In this document: positions 52,186 through 60,440 of the stretch, piece by piece
Layout of the letters: each line of letters starts with the position of its first letter
Position numbering within the stretch: position 1 is the first letter of the stretch
Origin: JAPPFW01 sp965231815
GTDB taxonomy: Bacteria; Actinomycetota; Acidimicrobiia; Spongiisociales; Spongiisociaceae
Reading direction: 5' to 3'
Assembly (NCBI GenBank): GCA_965231815.1
Contig: OZ246890.1
Coordinates: 496,001 to 560,000, forward strand
Length of the DNA stretch: 64,000 nucleotides
The notes under the pieces: model-generated
The model's database searches: none
Told to the model about the DNA's origin: nothing
Seen by the model: only the letters and a program-made list of their open reading frames with translations
Position numbers and translations under genes: made by a program

Positions 52186-52680
52186 TTGCCGGTGTTACAC
52201 AAACTGGTTCGAGCGGGTCGTCTAGACCGCTTTTTCTACACCTCTCTGTTGGGGGATGACTACGCGACCGGAACCGCGGTGGTAGTGATTGCGGTGGTCG
52301 GCCTGCTACCAGGCCTGGGACAGGGGTCGGTGGTGGCCCTACTAGGAGATTCGATCCGGGCGATCATGCTGGCGGGGCTGGTAGCTATGGCTGTTTGGGC
52401 GGGGGCAGTCCACATTTATCGTTCCTACGGCTCGGTACACGTCACCTTCCGCCTGGTGGGCTTCGCCTACGTGGCGTTCGTGCCGCTGGCGCTGAATCCC
52501 TGGGTTCGCTCAGCTTGGGTTAGTTGGGGGACTTTTCTCATATCAATTCTGTGGTTCTTCCTCGCTCTCCGGGTGGTGGCCAGGGTGCAGTACGGCCTAC
52601 GCCATCCGGAAAACGGCCTCACCGCAGGGATGGGTGTCCTCGGTTGGTATCTAGGGACCATCCTTTTCGGCGGGTTTTGA
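52186..52680 (+). CDS. Yip1-like small membrane protein
   Basis: The 164-residue protein has about five membrane helices (roughly residues 30-50, 58-75, 83-100, 110-132, 147-162), a pattern like YIP1-domain proteins. No catalytic motif is visible. The start is uncertain: TTG at 52186 or GTG at 52192. It is 16 bp upstream of truA. Confidence 0.55.
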   Translation: MPVLHKLVRAGRLDRFFYTSLLGDDYATGTAVVVIAVVGLLPGLGQGSVVALLGDSIRAIMLAGLVAMAVWAGAVHIYRSYGSVHVTFRLVGFAYVAFVPLALNPWVRSAWVSWGTFLISILWFFLALRVVARVQYGLRHPENGLTAGMGVLGWYLGTILFGGF

Positions 52681-52695
52681 CGACGGCCGATCCGG

Positions 52696-53427
52696 ATGGA
52701 CACCTATCGCCTCGACCTCTCCTACGACGGCCGTCGTTTTCACGGCTATGCACGCCAGCGCGACGTGCGGACCGTGCAGGGCGACCTCGAGGCAGCGCTG
52801 GCCCGCATCCTCGAACCGGTTGTCACCGAAGTGGCCGGACGTACCGACGCCGGGGTGCACGCCCGCCACCAGGTGGTCTCCTTCCGGACCGGATCGAAGG
52901 TGGATAGTGATCGGCTGGCTAGATCGCTCACCGGGTTGCTGGGGCCCGAGGTGGTGGTCTACCGGTGCAGACCGGTCCCCGCGGAGTTCTCGGCCCGTTT
53001 CGACGCCCGCCGGCGCACCTACCGCTACCGCATCCTGAACCGTTCTTACCCCGACCCCTTACGAAGGGGCATCACCTGGCATGTAAAGGATCCCCTGGAT
53101 GTTTCGGCTATGAATCGGGCAGTGCGCTTCTTGGAAGGCGAGCACGATTTCGCATCGTTCTGCCGCCGGGCGGAGGGCCGCACTACCGTTCGTACGGTCA
53201 TATCGGCTGGATGGTCGGTTCGGCCGCACGAGGTGGTAAGGCTGGAAATCACCGGAAGGGCCTTCTGCCATCAGATGGTTCGGTCCATCACCTCCTACTG
53301 TGTAGAGGTGGGTAAGGGGCGTCTGGATCCGGACAACACCCCGCAGGTCATCGCCGCTCGGGACCGCAATGCAGCCCGCGGTGCCGCTCCTCCCCACGGC
53401 TTGGTCCTCTGGCGGGTGGACTACTGA
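52696..53427 (+). CDS. truA: tRNA pseudouridine synthase A
   Basis: The 243-residue enzyme has YDGRRFHGYARQRDVRTVQG, the catalytic Asp in AGRTDAGVHARHQV (about residue 54), and ITGRAFCHQMVRSITSYCVE. It makes pseudouridine at positions 38-40 of tRNAs. The place between rplQ and rplM is the usual actinobacterial one. Confidence 0.95.
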   Translation: MDTYRLDLSYDGRRFHGYARQRDVRTVQGDLEAALARILEPVVTEVAGRTDAGVHARHQVVSFRTGSKVDSDRLARSLTGLLGPEVVVYRCRPVPAEFSARFDARRRTYRYRILNRSYPDPLRRGITWHVKDPLDVSAMNRAVRFLEGEHDFASFCRRAEGRTTVRTVISAGWSVRPHEVVRLEITGRAFCHQMVRSITSYCVEVGKGRLDPDNTPQVIAARDRNAARGAAPPHGLVLWRVDY

Positions 53428-53494
53428 GTTCGCCTATCCACCGAAGGGCTACGTTGCGCCGGCAGGCTGTCTGGTACCGAGACGCGAGGTTGGC

Positions 53495-53500
53495 TATACT
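53495..53500 (+). promoter_or_regulatory. Possible -10 element upstream of rplM
   Basis: TATACT stands in a 210-bp gap before rplM. The matching -35 region (about 53472, TGGTAC) is poor, so the call is weak. Confidence 0.25.
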
Positions 53501-53637
53501 GATCTTCCGGCCAAGGATGCCCCGCTTGGATAACAGAGCAGGGATCCTCCATTCCGACGCATAGCCGATTTGAGCGCCCCGACCCCGGTAGCGCTGTCGG
53601 TCTGCCCGGACCACCAAGCTACGGAGATGGTGAGAAG

Positions 53638-54096
53638 GTGAAGAGACTCAAGACGTACAGTCCCAAACCGACCGATGTCCACCGCCGATGGTTCGTGGTG
53701 GACGCATCCGGGTTTCCGCTTGGTCGGTTGGCCTCCGGCATCGCCCTGGTCCTGTCCGGCAAACGCAAGCCGAGCTACGCCCCTCACGTTGACGGAGGGG
53801 ACTTCGTTATCGTCGTGAACGCAGAGAAGGTAGCGGTCACCTCCAACAAGAGCAAGGACAAGATCTACTACCGGCATTCCGGCTATCCGGGCGGGCTGAA
53901 GGAAGAATCCTTCGAGAGCCTGATCAACCGACGCCCGGAGGCGGTTATCGAACGGGCGGTACGCGGCATGCTCCCCAAGACCAGGCTAGGTCGGCAGATG
54001 ATCCGCAAGCTAAAGGTTTACGCAGGTCCGGATCACCCACACCAAGCCCAGGCTCCACAACCTCTTGATCTGGGTCTCAGAAAGGCAGGTAGGTGA
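53638..54096 (+). CDS. rplM: Ribosomal protein L13
   Basis: The 152-residue protein has TYSPKPTDVHRRWFVVDASG, LSGKRKPSYAPHVDGGDFVI, RHSGYPGGLKEESFESL and RGMLPKTRLGRQMIRKLKVY, all typical of L13. GTG at 53638 follows a GGAGATGGTGAGAAG stretch. It is coupled to rpsI. Confidence 0.96.
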   Translation: MKRLKTYSPKPTDVHRRWFVVDASGFPLGRLASGIALVLSGKRKPSYAPHVDGGDFVIVVNAEKVAVTSNKSKDKIYYRHSGYPGGLKEESFESLINRRPEAVIERAVRGMLPKTRLGRQMIRKLKVYAGPDHPHQAQAPQPLDLGLRKAGR

Positions 54097-54488
54097 TGCC
54101 ACAGACATTGACGAGAGCGACAGGCCGCCGGAAGGAATCCGTGGCGCAGGTCCGCTTCTACAACGGTTCCGGAGCGATCACCCTGAACGATCGCCCACTC
54201 GAGAACTACTTTCCTACGATGGCTCGCCGGATGCGAGTGCTCGAGCCGCTGCGCGTGGCCAACGTCGAGGGCAGGTACGACATCGTGGCCCGACTTCATG
54301 GAGGAGGTGTCAACGGTCAGGCGGACGCCCTCCGGCTTGGCATCGCTCGCGGCTTGGTCGCCCTCGACCCGGATGTCCGTACCGATTTGAAGAGGGCCGG
54401 CCTTCTCACCCGGGACGCCCGCGTGGTGGAGCGCAAGAAGTACGGCCTCCGGAAGGCTCGGCGGGCGCCCCAGTACACGAAGCGTTAG
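54096..54488 (+). CDS. rpsI: Ribosomal protein S9
   Basis: The 130-residue protein has ATGRRKESVAQVRFYNGSGA, GGGVNGQADALRLGIARGLV and the C-terminal YGLRKARRAPQYTKR whose last residues reach the P-site tRNA. The ATG at 54096 overlaps the rplM stop (TGATG); GTG one codon earlier is also in frame. Confidence 0.96.
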   Translation: MPQTLTRATGRRKESVAQVRFYNGSGAITLNDRPLENYFPTMARRMRVLEPLRVANVEGRYDIVARLHGGGVNGQADALRLGIARGLVALDPDVRTDLKRAGLLTRDARVVERKKYGLRKARRAPQYTKR

Positions 54489-54556
54489 CAACCAGGAGTA
54501 CGAGGCCTCCGGGAGGATCGATTCCGGCAACCGACACACCCTCCTCAACCAGGCAA

Positions 54557-55864
54557 TTGTTCGGAACCGACGGCATCCGAGGAATTGCCAATCTAGACCT
54601 TGATGTTCCGCTGGTCTTCGACTTGGCCAGAGCAGCCGGTGAACTGATAGACGGGGGCGCGGTAGTCGTGGGTCGCGATACCCGCCGGTCGGGCGACATG
54701 CTGTCGGCCGGTCTCCAAGCCGGGTTCCATTCGGTCGGCGTGGACACTATCGACGCCGGGATCATCCCGGTGGGCGGCGTATCGACCTTGATCCCCGAGT
54801 TCGGAGCGCGCTTGGGTGTCATGGTGTCTGCCTCCCACAATCCGGCGCCCGACAACGGGGTCAAGTTCTTCGACAAGCTAGGCGGCAAGCTGGACGACGA
54901 CCAAGAGGCGCGGATCGAGGCCCGGCTCCGGGAGGGCGGTCCGTGGAAGGCGCCAACAGGTGGCGGGATCGGTAGCCGGACCTCGCTCCGGGATGCTGTC
55001 GACCGGTACCTGGTTGCTCTCCGCCGGGACGCCGCCACACCCTTGAACGGCCTTTGCCTGGCGTTGGATTGTGCAAACGGGGCCGCCTACCACGCCGCTC
55101 CCGAACTGTTCACTTCTCTAGGCGCCGACATGGTTTGTCACTACGCGGCGCCGGATGGAACCAACATCAACGACGGATGCGGCGCCACTGTCCCCGAGAA
55201 CCTCGGCTCGGTGGCCATGGGACGCATAGGGTTGTCCTTCGACGGCGACGCCGACCGCCTCATGGTGGTCGACGAAGACGGCCGCGTGGCCAACGGCGAT
55301 GTGATCATCGCGATCATCGCCCGGCATCTCAAAGCCCAAGGGAATCTCCCCCATAACCGGGTGGTGTCCACCGTCATGTCGAACCTAGGGTTCCGCAAGG
55401 CCATGCAGGAAGCGGGCATCGATCTGATCGAAACGCAGGTGGGCGATCGTTACGTAATGGAAGCAATGCTCCGGCACGGCGCCGTCCTGGGCGGGGAACA
55501 GTCAGGTCATGTAATCCAGCTTGATCGGGCCCGGACCGGGGATGGCCTTCGCACCGCTCTGCGCCTGCTCGAAGTGGTGATAGCTACCGGACGTACGGTG
55601 GCCGAGCTACGCAAGGAGGCGCTGGTCGAGTTTCCCCAAGTGCTCCACAACGTTGTAGTGCGATCGAAGGACGTGGCAGGCGCCGACCCCTTACAGGAGG
55701 CCATCCGAGCAGTGGAGCGGGAGCTGGGCGGGGACGGCAGGGTTCTGGTACGGGCCTCGGGGACCGAGCCGGTAGTTCGCGTGATGGTCGAAGCCTCCAC
55801 CATGGCTAAGGCGACCGAGGCCACCGAACGTCTCGCCTCCGTGGTAGGTGCCGTACTCGGCTGA
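54557..55864 (+). CDS. glmM: Phosphoglucosamine mutase
   Basis: The enzyme (435 residues from this start) has LFGTDGIRGIANLDLDVP, the phosphoserine loop GVMVSASHNPAPDNGVKFF, the metal loop SFDGDADRLMVVDEDGR, the sugar loop GGEQSGHVI and the phosphate loop VRASGTEPVVRVMVE. It makes glucosamine-1-phosphate for peptidoglycan; glmS, which supplies its substrate, lies 4.5 kb downstream. The start is odd: the only common start codon near the N-terminus is the TTG that encodes the L of LFGTDG, so the protein would begin two or three residues short. ATT at 54521, after GGGAGG, is a possible non-standard start. Confidence 0.93.
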   Translation: MFGTDGIRGIANLDLDVPLVFDLARAAGELIDGGAVVVGRDTRRSGDMLSAGLQAGFHSVGVDTIDAGIIPVGGVSTLIPEFGARLGVMVSASHNPAPDNGVKFFDKLGGKLDDDQEARIEARLREGGPWKAPTGGGIGSRTSLRDAVDRYLVALRRDAATPLNGLCLALDCANGAAYHAAPELFTSLGADMVCHYAAPDGTNINDGCGATVPENLGSVAMGRIGLSFDGDADRLMVVDEDGRVANGDVIIAIIARHLKAQGNLPHNRVVSTVMSNLGFRKAMQEAGIDLIETQVGDRYVMEAMLRHGAVLGGEQSGHVIQLDRARTGDGLRTALRLLEVVIATGRTVAELRKEALVEFPQVLHNVVVRSKDVAGADPLQEAIRAVERELGGDGRVLVRASGTEPVVRVMVEASTMAKATEATERLASVVGAVLG

Positions 55865-55871
55865 CCCCGGC

Positions 55872-55931
55872 CGGCGAGTCGCCTCTGCAACCGTCAGGGT
55901 TTGTCCGCTCCGTTCCCGAGGAGACTCGCCG
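55872..55931 (+). terminator. Long stem-loop after glmM
   Basis: CGGCGAGTC (55872-55880) pairs perfectly with GACTCGCCG (55923-55931), and CCTC (55882-55885) with GAGG just inside. No T tract follows. U-less terminators are common in high-GC actinobacteria, and the position 8 bp past the stop fits. Confidence 0.5.
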
Positions 55932-56003
55932 AAGCACTGGTCTCAAGCAGCCTGCTTTGTTACCGTCATGGTTGTCAGTATCTAACCCTGAGGGTGGTTC
56001 AGA

Positions 56004-56777
56004 ATGGTCACAACGCTCCTCTCAGAGGAACGTGATTCATGCGTCGGGTTTACTCTGGGCGGGGAAGTATCCCTGAAATTGTTTCAGGATGCGCTCGGTC
56101 GCTTCTCGGGTGTTCTCGATGCGCTGCGTGGAGTTCACGACCTCGATATTGATTGGGTGCTCGCTGGACTTGACCACGGGAGTGTTACCGCGACGGTACG
56201 AGCGGTTCCGCTTGACGAGGCGTCCTCGTTGCGGACTTCGGATCTGTGTAACGAGTACATCCACGCGGCGGAGTCCATAGAAGGAGGCTATGCCGACTTC
56301 GGAATACCGCTTCATCGTCAAATGTACAAGCTTGTCCAACTGGCCGACGAGACCCACCCTCTGGCCATCTCATCCGAGAGGCGACGAGTTGACATCGAGG
56401 GGCCTGTCAGGCTTGACGAGTTTGAGCAGCCAAGCCGATACGTCACTCTCGGCACTCTTCGCGGTCGAGTCGAGACTCTCTCCCGGCGCAAAGATCTCAA
56501 CTTCAGGCTTTATGAACTGACAACCGGAGTACCTGTAATCTGCCATATGGACCGGGACGCCGAGGACACTATGCGCAATGTGTGGGGCTACCTAGCCGAC
56601 GTTACCGGCACAATCAGCCGGGACTTCGAGACCGACAAACCCAGGGCGATGCGAAACATCACCGACGTGGCGCGTGTTGAGGAAGGTAACGCCGGTGGGT
56701 GGCGCAGGGCGCGAGGTGTGTTTCGGAGCGAAACGCCTTCAGAGGTATTGATCAGGCGTTTGCGGGACGATGGCTGA
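56004..56777 (+). CDS. Unknown protein paired with a PIN-domain protein
   Basis: The 257-residue soluble protein shows no motif that I recognise. It has a mixed alpha/beta pattern, with FTLGGEVSLKLFQDALGRFS at the start and a basic tail. Its stop overlaps the start of a PIN-domain gene by 8 bp, so the two are made together, as in toxin-antitoxin pairs. It is much longer than classical VapB antitoxins and lacks an obvious ribbon-helix-helix or AbrB domain. The pair is flanked by a degenerate copy of the glmM 3' end, which suggests insertion. Confidence 0.65.
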   Translation: MVTTLLSEERDSCVGFTLGGEVSLKLFQDALGRFSGVLDALRGVHDLDIDWVLAGLDHGSVTATVRAVPLDEASSLRTSDLCNEYIHAAESIEGGYADFGIPLHRQMYKLVQLADETHPLAISSERRRVDIEGPVRLDEFEQPSRYVTLGTLRGRVETLSRRKDLNFRLYELTTGVPVICHMDRDAEDTMRNVWGYLADVTGTISRDFETDKPRAMRNITDVARVEEGNAGGWRRARGVFRSETPSEVLIRRLRDDG

Positions 56778-57261
56778 ATCTCCTCTTGTATATCTGGACG
56801 CTAACGTGCTCCTTTCCTATGTGAATGACGAACATGACCGAGCTGACACGGTCCAGTCCTTGTTGGAAGATGCTGAGAACGGCATAGTCCGCCTGTTAAC
56901 CTCGCATCTCTCGATAACGGAGGTCGCCTACATTGCGTCCGATCAAGAACCGAACGGTGACACAGGCGACGAAGCAAGTATTGATGAACTCTGGACTCCG
57001 TCATCCCCGATCGAGCTGGCTGAAGTCTCTATCCCTGTAGTGCGAACGGCGAGGTCACTCATTCGGAAAGCACGCCTAAACAGAATCAAACGCGTTCGGT
57101 CAGCCGATGCTATTCACTTGGCATCAGCAGAGGCCAACGATTGTGACCGCTTTTTTACATATGAGAAGAAAGGCACGCGGACCGGCTGGAATACCCTTAT
57201 CCGACCAGACGTATCGGAACCCTATGTGGACTCACCACGGCTTCCCGGCGCCAGCTTCTGA
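56770..57261 (+). CDS. PIN-domain protein (VapC-like putative ribonuclease)
   Basis: The 163-residue protein begins SPLVYLDANVLLSYVNDEHD with the first PIN Asp, has ITEVAYIAS with the Glu, and RSADAIHLASAEANDCDRFF with the further acidic residues expected for metal binding. PIN toxins cut tRNA or rRNA. Third positions are poorer in G and C than in the ribosomal genes. The protein is somewhat longer than typical VapC. Partner: the 257-residue protein upstream. Confidence 0.8.
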   Translation: MAESPLVYLDANVLLSYVNDEHDRADTVQSLLEDAENGIVRLLTSHLSITEVAYIASDQEPNGDTGDEASIDELWTPSSPIELAEVSIPVVRTARSLIRKARLNRIKRVRSADAIHLASAEANDCDRFFTYEKKGTRTGWNTLIRPDVSEPYVDSPRLPGASF

Positions 57262-57371
57262 GCGACGAAGTTGAGCCATGCCAGACGGCACGCCGGCGGC
57301 CTTGGGAATACTGCCATCTACCAACCGCAACCGTTAGCGAACATGCCTCGGTTGTTCTGCTGGGCTTACAC

Positions 57372-57454
57372 CGATCAAAGGATGTGGCAGGCGCCGACCC
57401 TTACAGGAGGCCACCCGCCGCCTAGCCGCGGCGGTAAGCGCCGTACTCGGCTGA
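57372..57454 (+). repeat. Degenerate duplicate of the glmM 3' end
   Basis: Bases 57372-57414 match glmM 55661-55704 with only a few changes (GTGGCAGGCGCCGACCC and TTACAGGAGGCCA are shared), and 57412-57454 match glmM 55818-55864, including GCCGTACTCGGCTGA. The segment between has been removed at the repeated GAGGCCA. The copy is not translatable. It lies on the far side of the PIN module from glmM. Confidence 0.75.
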
Positions 57455-57487
57455 ATCCTTCCAACAACCGGTGCATCCCGGGTGCCG

Positions 57488-57946
57488 CTAGTCCGAGTCT
57501 TCGGTGACCTGCTGTGCTGCGTCCAGTAGGCGATGCATGGCACTGATAAAGGCCAACCACTCCCACGCCTCGACCTCGCTCAAGTCGTAGTTGTCGTGAT
57601 GGGTTAGGACGTTCCGGACACCTCGGGTCAACCCGACTGCGAGGAACCGGTAGCCGTCGTGGATGTTGCGCTCTATCCGAGTCCCCCGTTCGTTGAAGAC
57701 AAGCAGAGGTTTGTCGTCGGAAAACGCTTGATTCATGAGGGCCGTGCCGTCGAGATCGGAACGGCTAGCCCTCTCCTGTACGCGGTTCACGAAGCGCTGC
57801 GCTGCCTTGCGAACCGATTCGTCGTAGTACCCATCCCTGAACAGGTCGCGTCCTATGTGGACCTCGGGGTGGAGCCGATCGAAAGTCGTCGCCTGGTCCC
57901 TCAGTTGGGAAGAACGGCGCCGCGCTTTTCCCGCCGGGTCATTCAC
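57488..57946 (-). CDS. TIGR02391-like (Ymh) protein
   Basis: The 152-residue protein has FDRLHPEVHIGRDLFRDGYY, then DGTALMNQAFSD, then GTRIERNIHDGYRFLAVGLT and GVRNVLTHHDNYDLSEVEAW. These in this order match the TIGR02391 family, often found beside restriction and other defence genes. Its molecular activity is unknown. It is coupled by an 8-bp overlap to the gene upstream. Confidence 0.65.
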   Translation of the reverse strand: MNDPAGKARRRSSQLRDQATTFDRLHPEVHIGRDLFRDGYYDESVRKAAQRFVNRVQERASRSDLDGTALMNQAFSDDKPLLVFNERGTRIERNIHDGYRFLAVGLTRGVRNVLTHHDNYDLSEVEAWEWLAFISAMHRLLDAAQQVTEDSD

Positions 57947-58547
57947 CGATCAACCGTTGGACCAATTCCCGCGCCTTCTCCGCACCGGTTACCTTCATGC
58001 GCACCACGCGGTTCGGGGACTTCGGCTTTCCCAAGACCGCTAGATCGGTCGTTTTCGCCAAAGTGCTCATAAAGTTAGAGCTGTCGAGGCGACCGTAACT
58101 CCCCACGACCTCCCGAATATCGTTGGTGGTCGTTTTCTGTCCGAGAGCTGTTCGTCCCCCGGTCACCAGCAATGCGATTTCCCGCGTTGCTACCGCGTTC
58201 GCGTTGTCAAGGCTTGAAGAATGCAGGACGAGCGACGGCGTCTCCCCCGAAGCGTCGAATAGATCACGTACCTCGTCGGGCGTGATGTCGAAGTAGCCGG
58301 CAATCGCGTCGGTACGCTGCTGCTCGCTGCCAAACACGCTGTCGGCCTTTTGGTCGGTGGCTTCGGTAGCCTCCGCGCTTGTAATTTTGCCTCGGGAGGC
58401 GGCCGGGCTCTCCCCGACGCCGTTCCGCAGGAGATGATCGAGTACACGTTCAAAGGCCACCCGGCGTAGCTCCGCATTCTCAAGTCCAGACGTTGCCTTG
58501 TCCGCGGCCTTGACCAGATCGGTGAGTTCTTTAACGTCGGTGGGCAT
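57939..58547 (-). CDS. Unknown protein coupled to TIGR02391-like protein
   Basis: From the ATG at 58547, preceded by GAGAGG, the product has 202 residues; a longer frame reaches 58649 without a ribosome binding site. It is helical at the N-terminus (VKELTDLVKAADKATSG), and has a middle segment DAIAGYFDITPDEVRDLFDA that could be a winged-helix-like DNA-binding part. No family is recognised. Overlap with the next gene implies a two-protein system. Confidence 0.6.
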   Translation of the reverse strand: MPTDVKELTDLVKAADKATSGLENAELRRVAFERVLDHLLRNGVGESPAASRGKITSAEATEATDQKADSVFGSEQQRTDAIAGYFDITPDEVRDLFDASGETPSLVLHSSSLDNANAVATREIALLVTGGRTALGQKTTTNDIREVVGSYGRLDSSNFMSTLAKTTDLAVLGKPKSPNRVVRMKVTGAEKARELVQRLIGE

Positions 58548-58717
58548 GATGTGCCTCTCGTCTCGGCAGTTCCCTCGACCCTTCTCCGACCACACTGTCG
58601 GTGAGGACGGTTCTTCTCGGACAACAATGCTAACCAGCGGCAAGGACAACGCAGGACGCCGGTACTGACGAAATGGCTCTTACTAATGATGTAACCCCGC
58701 CGCCGGACCCTCTCCAA

Positions 58718-59896
58718 TTACGATGTATCCGGATCCGCCATGGGAGGCAGGAAGGCGTTGATGACCCTGTCGTTGGACCGCCATCCCTTCGACCCTTTCA
58801 CGATCAGGCCGGCCTTCCGGAGCCGGTTGAGGTCGCGGCTCAGCGTCCTCGGTCCCTTCCCGGCATACAACACGGCAAGCGTGGCGTCTATCAAAGGAAG
58901 GTCGTTCTTGGGTATTTCCTCCCCGGAGGGCATGGCGAGGACCAGCGACCGCTGACGGGTGCGCGCCGGGCTCGGCGGAAACCGTCCCATCACCTCGTGT
59001 ACGTAGTTGATCCAGGTCACCGCGAATTGCTGCTCTCTCACCAGTTCTACTTGATCGCGGAGCCCGTCCACGAGTCCCTGGGCCGCGTAATCCAGGAACC
59101 CCGTCGTGTCCCGGGTACGGCTCGCGGCGGCGAGTTCCCGGTAATAGCGGTCCCTCGTCAAGTTGTAGTGATTAGATAGCAAGTGGGCGGCCGGCAGGGG
59201 GACCATGCCCGACCTCGCCAGGATCAGGTATTCGAGAAGGCGCGCCGTTCGACCGTTGCCGTCACCGAACGGATGCAGCCACGCTATGTAGAGATGGGCA
59301 TACATCGCACAGGCGACCAACAGAGCGAACCGGACCTCGGTGTCTTCGGACCGGAAGGTGTCACCCTCCAACCACTCGGCCAGAGCGTCGAGTAGGTACT
59401 CACAATCTTCGGCGGGAGCGCCGAGGTAGCCGGGTACTCCGACCGAGTGGTGACGTATCCTGCCGGGGATGGCATCCTCTTCGTGATCGGCGTCACGCAG
59501 GATCCGGTGGTTGAAATCGCAGATCAACTCCCGCGTGATCAGGGGTCGCTCACCGTTCATGATCTGTTGATCGATCTCGGCAAGCGCCGCCAGTACGTTC
59601 CGCACCTCGCGCTCTTGGTACTGCCGAGACGGTGGCGCACGGTAGGTTCCGTCTCGAATCCCGGCCACTTGCTGCTCGGTGAGGGTGTTGCCTTCGATCG
59701 CGGTCGTCGCCCGGGCGCCCTTGACGAGAGCGACCTCGTAAAGGTGTTGAGCTACTTCGGGCTGCAGCGGCGCTCCGGCTAGGTGTCGGCACTTGGAGCG
59801 GGCTTCCCCGAGCGCCATCCAGGCGACCGGTCCGAGCTTGTTGATGTCCGTGGCCTTGAAAGTAATCCACGGGTGGGACTCTCGGTAGCCTCTCAT
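58718..59896 (-). CDS. Fic-family AMP-transferase (with N-terminal inhibitory motif)
   Basis: The 392-residue protein has a Fic core with HPFGDGNGRTARLLEYLILA (about residues 219-238), holding the catalytic His and the anion-binding loop. The upstream segment TTAIEGNTLTE (about 62-72) is the inhibitory S/TxxxEG motif, so it belongs to the self-inhibited class. The C-terminal 90 residues look like a winged helix (LSRDLNRLRKAGLIVKGSKG). Fic proteins transfer AMP to target proteins. The 822-bp gap to glmS on the other side is partly structured RNA. Confidence 0.88.
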   Translation of the reverse strand: MRGYRESHPWITFKATDINKLGPVAWMALGEARSKCRHLAGAPLQPEVAQHLYEVALVKGARATTAIEGNTLTEQQVAGIRDGTYRAPPSRQYQEREVRNVLAALAEIDQQIMNGERPLITRELICDFNHRILRDADHEEDAIPGRIRHHSVGVPGYLGAPAEDCEYLLDALAEWLEGDTFRSEDTEVRFALLVACAMYAHLYIAWLHPFGDGNGRTARLLEYLILARSGMVPLPAAHLLSNHYNLTRDRYYRELAAASRTRDTTGFLDYAAQGLVDGLRDQVELVREQQFAVTWINYVHEVMGRFPPSPARTRQRSLVLAMPSGEEIPKNDLPLIDATLAVLYAGKGPRTLSRDLNRLRKAGLIVKGSKGWRSNDRVINAFLPPMADPDTS

Positions 59897-60062
59897 GGAA
59901 CCTCACGCTACTATCGAGCCGCTGTTTTGACCAGTGTGTTGTCCACTTGTTTGTCCAACGTCCCCGCTTGGACGGATAGGTCATTCCTTGGACGTGGCCC
60001 AGCACAGCGGCGAGTCACTAGACTGGAGTTGACAACCGATTGAAGACCCTTCAAGCGCCTGG

Positions 60063-60273
60063 CCCCGGCCCCGCCGGGGTGACGAGGAAGAGGGAGTATC
60101 GAACCATTCGGCGGATGCCCTCTCGGCTGTCCACGGTCGTGACGGTTCGGGTCAAAATCCCTGGGCAACCAGGGTGACAGAGCCCGGATCGACGTGGAGT
60201 CCCGCTAAGCGGTCCCAGGACCGCGGCGGGACCTGTCGGCCAATCCCACGCGACCGGCCATCGTGCACAGGTC
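60063..60273 (+). promoter_or_regulatory. Hairpin-rich region upstream of glmS
   Basis: Four helices are visible: CCCCGG/CCGGGG (60063-60079); CCCTGG-GCAA-CCAGGG with a GNRA loop (60159-60174); GTCCCGC/GCGGGAC (60199-60232) enclosing GCGGTC-CCAG-GACCGC (60209-60224); and GACCTGT (60230-60236) with ACAGGTC (60267-60273). The last two outer helices share bases 60230-60232, so they cannot both form completely. The region ends 168 bp before the glmS start. It looks like a regulatory leader, though not the known glmS ribozyme. Confidence 0.45.
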
Positions 60274-60440
60274 GGTGGAGGGCTAACGGCACAATCCCGA
60301 AGGATGCGGCTTCGTTGCGTGCGACGCCCCAGCCCGACCCTCCGATCGGTTGAGGGACGTTCGAGAGGACGTGAACGACCCGCCCTATGCAATGCCCTCC
60401 CTGGGCAGGCGGGAAGCAACCGGCAGCGATGGGAGAGGTT

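Noticed and set aside
60063..60440. glmS ribozyme, c-di-GMP riboswitch or RNase P RNA upstream of glmS
   Set aside because: None of the conserved cores of these RNAs could be found; only unclassified hairpins are visible.
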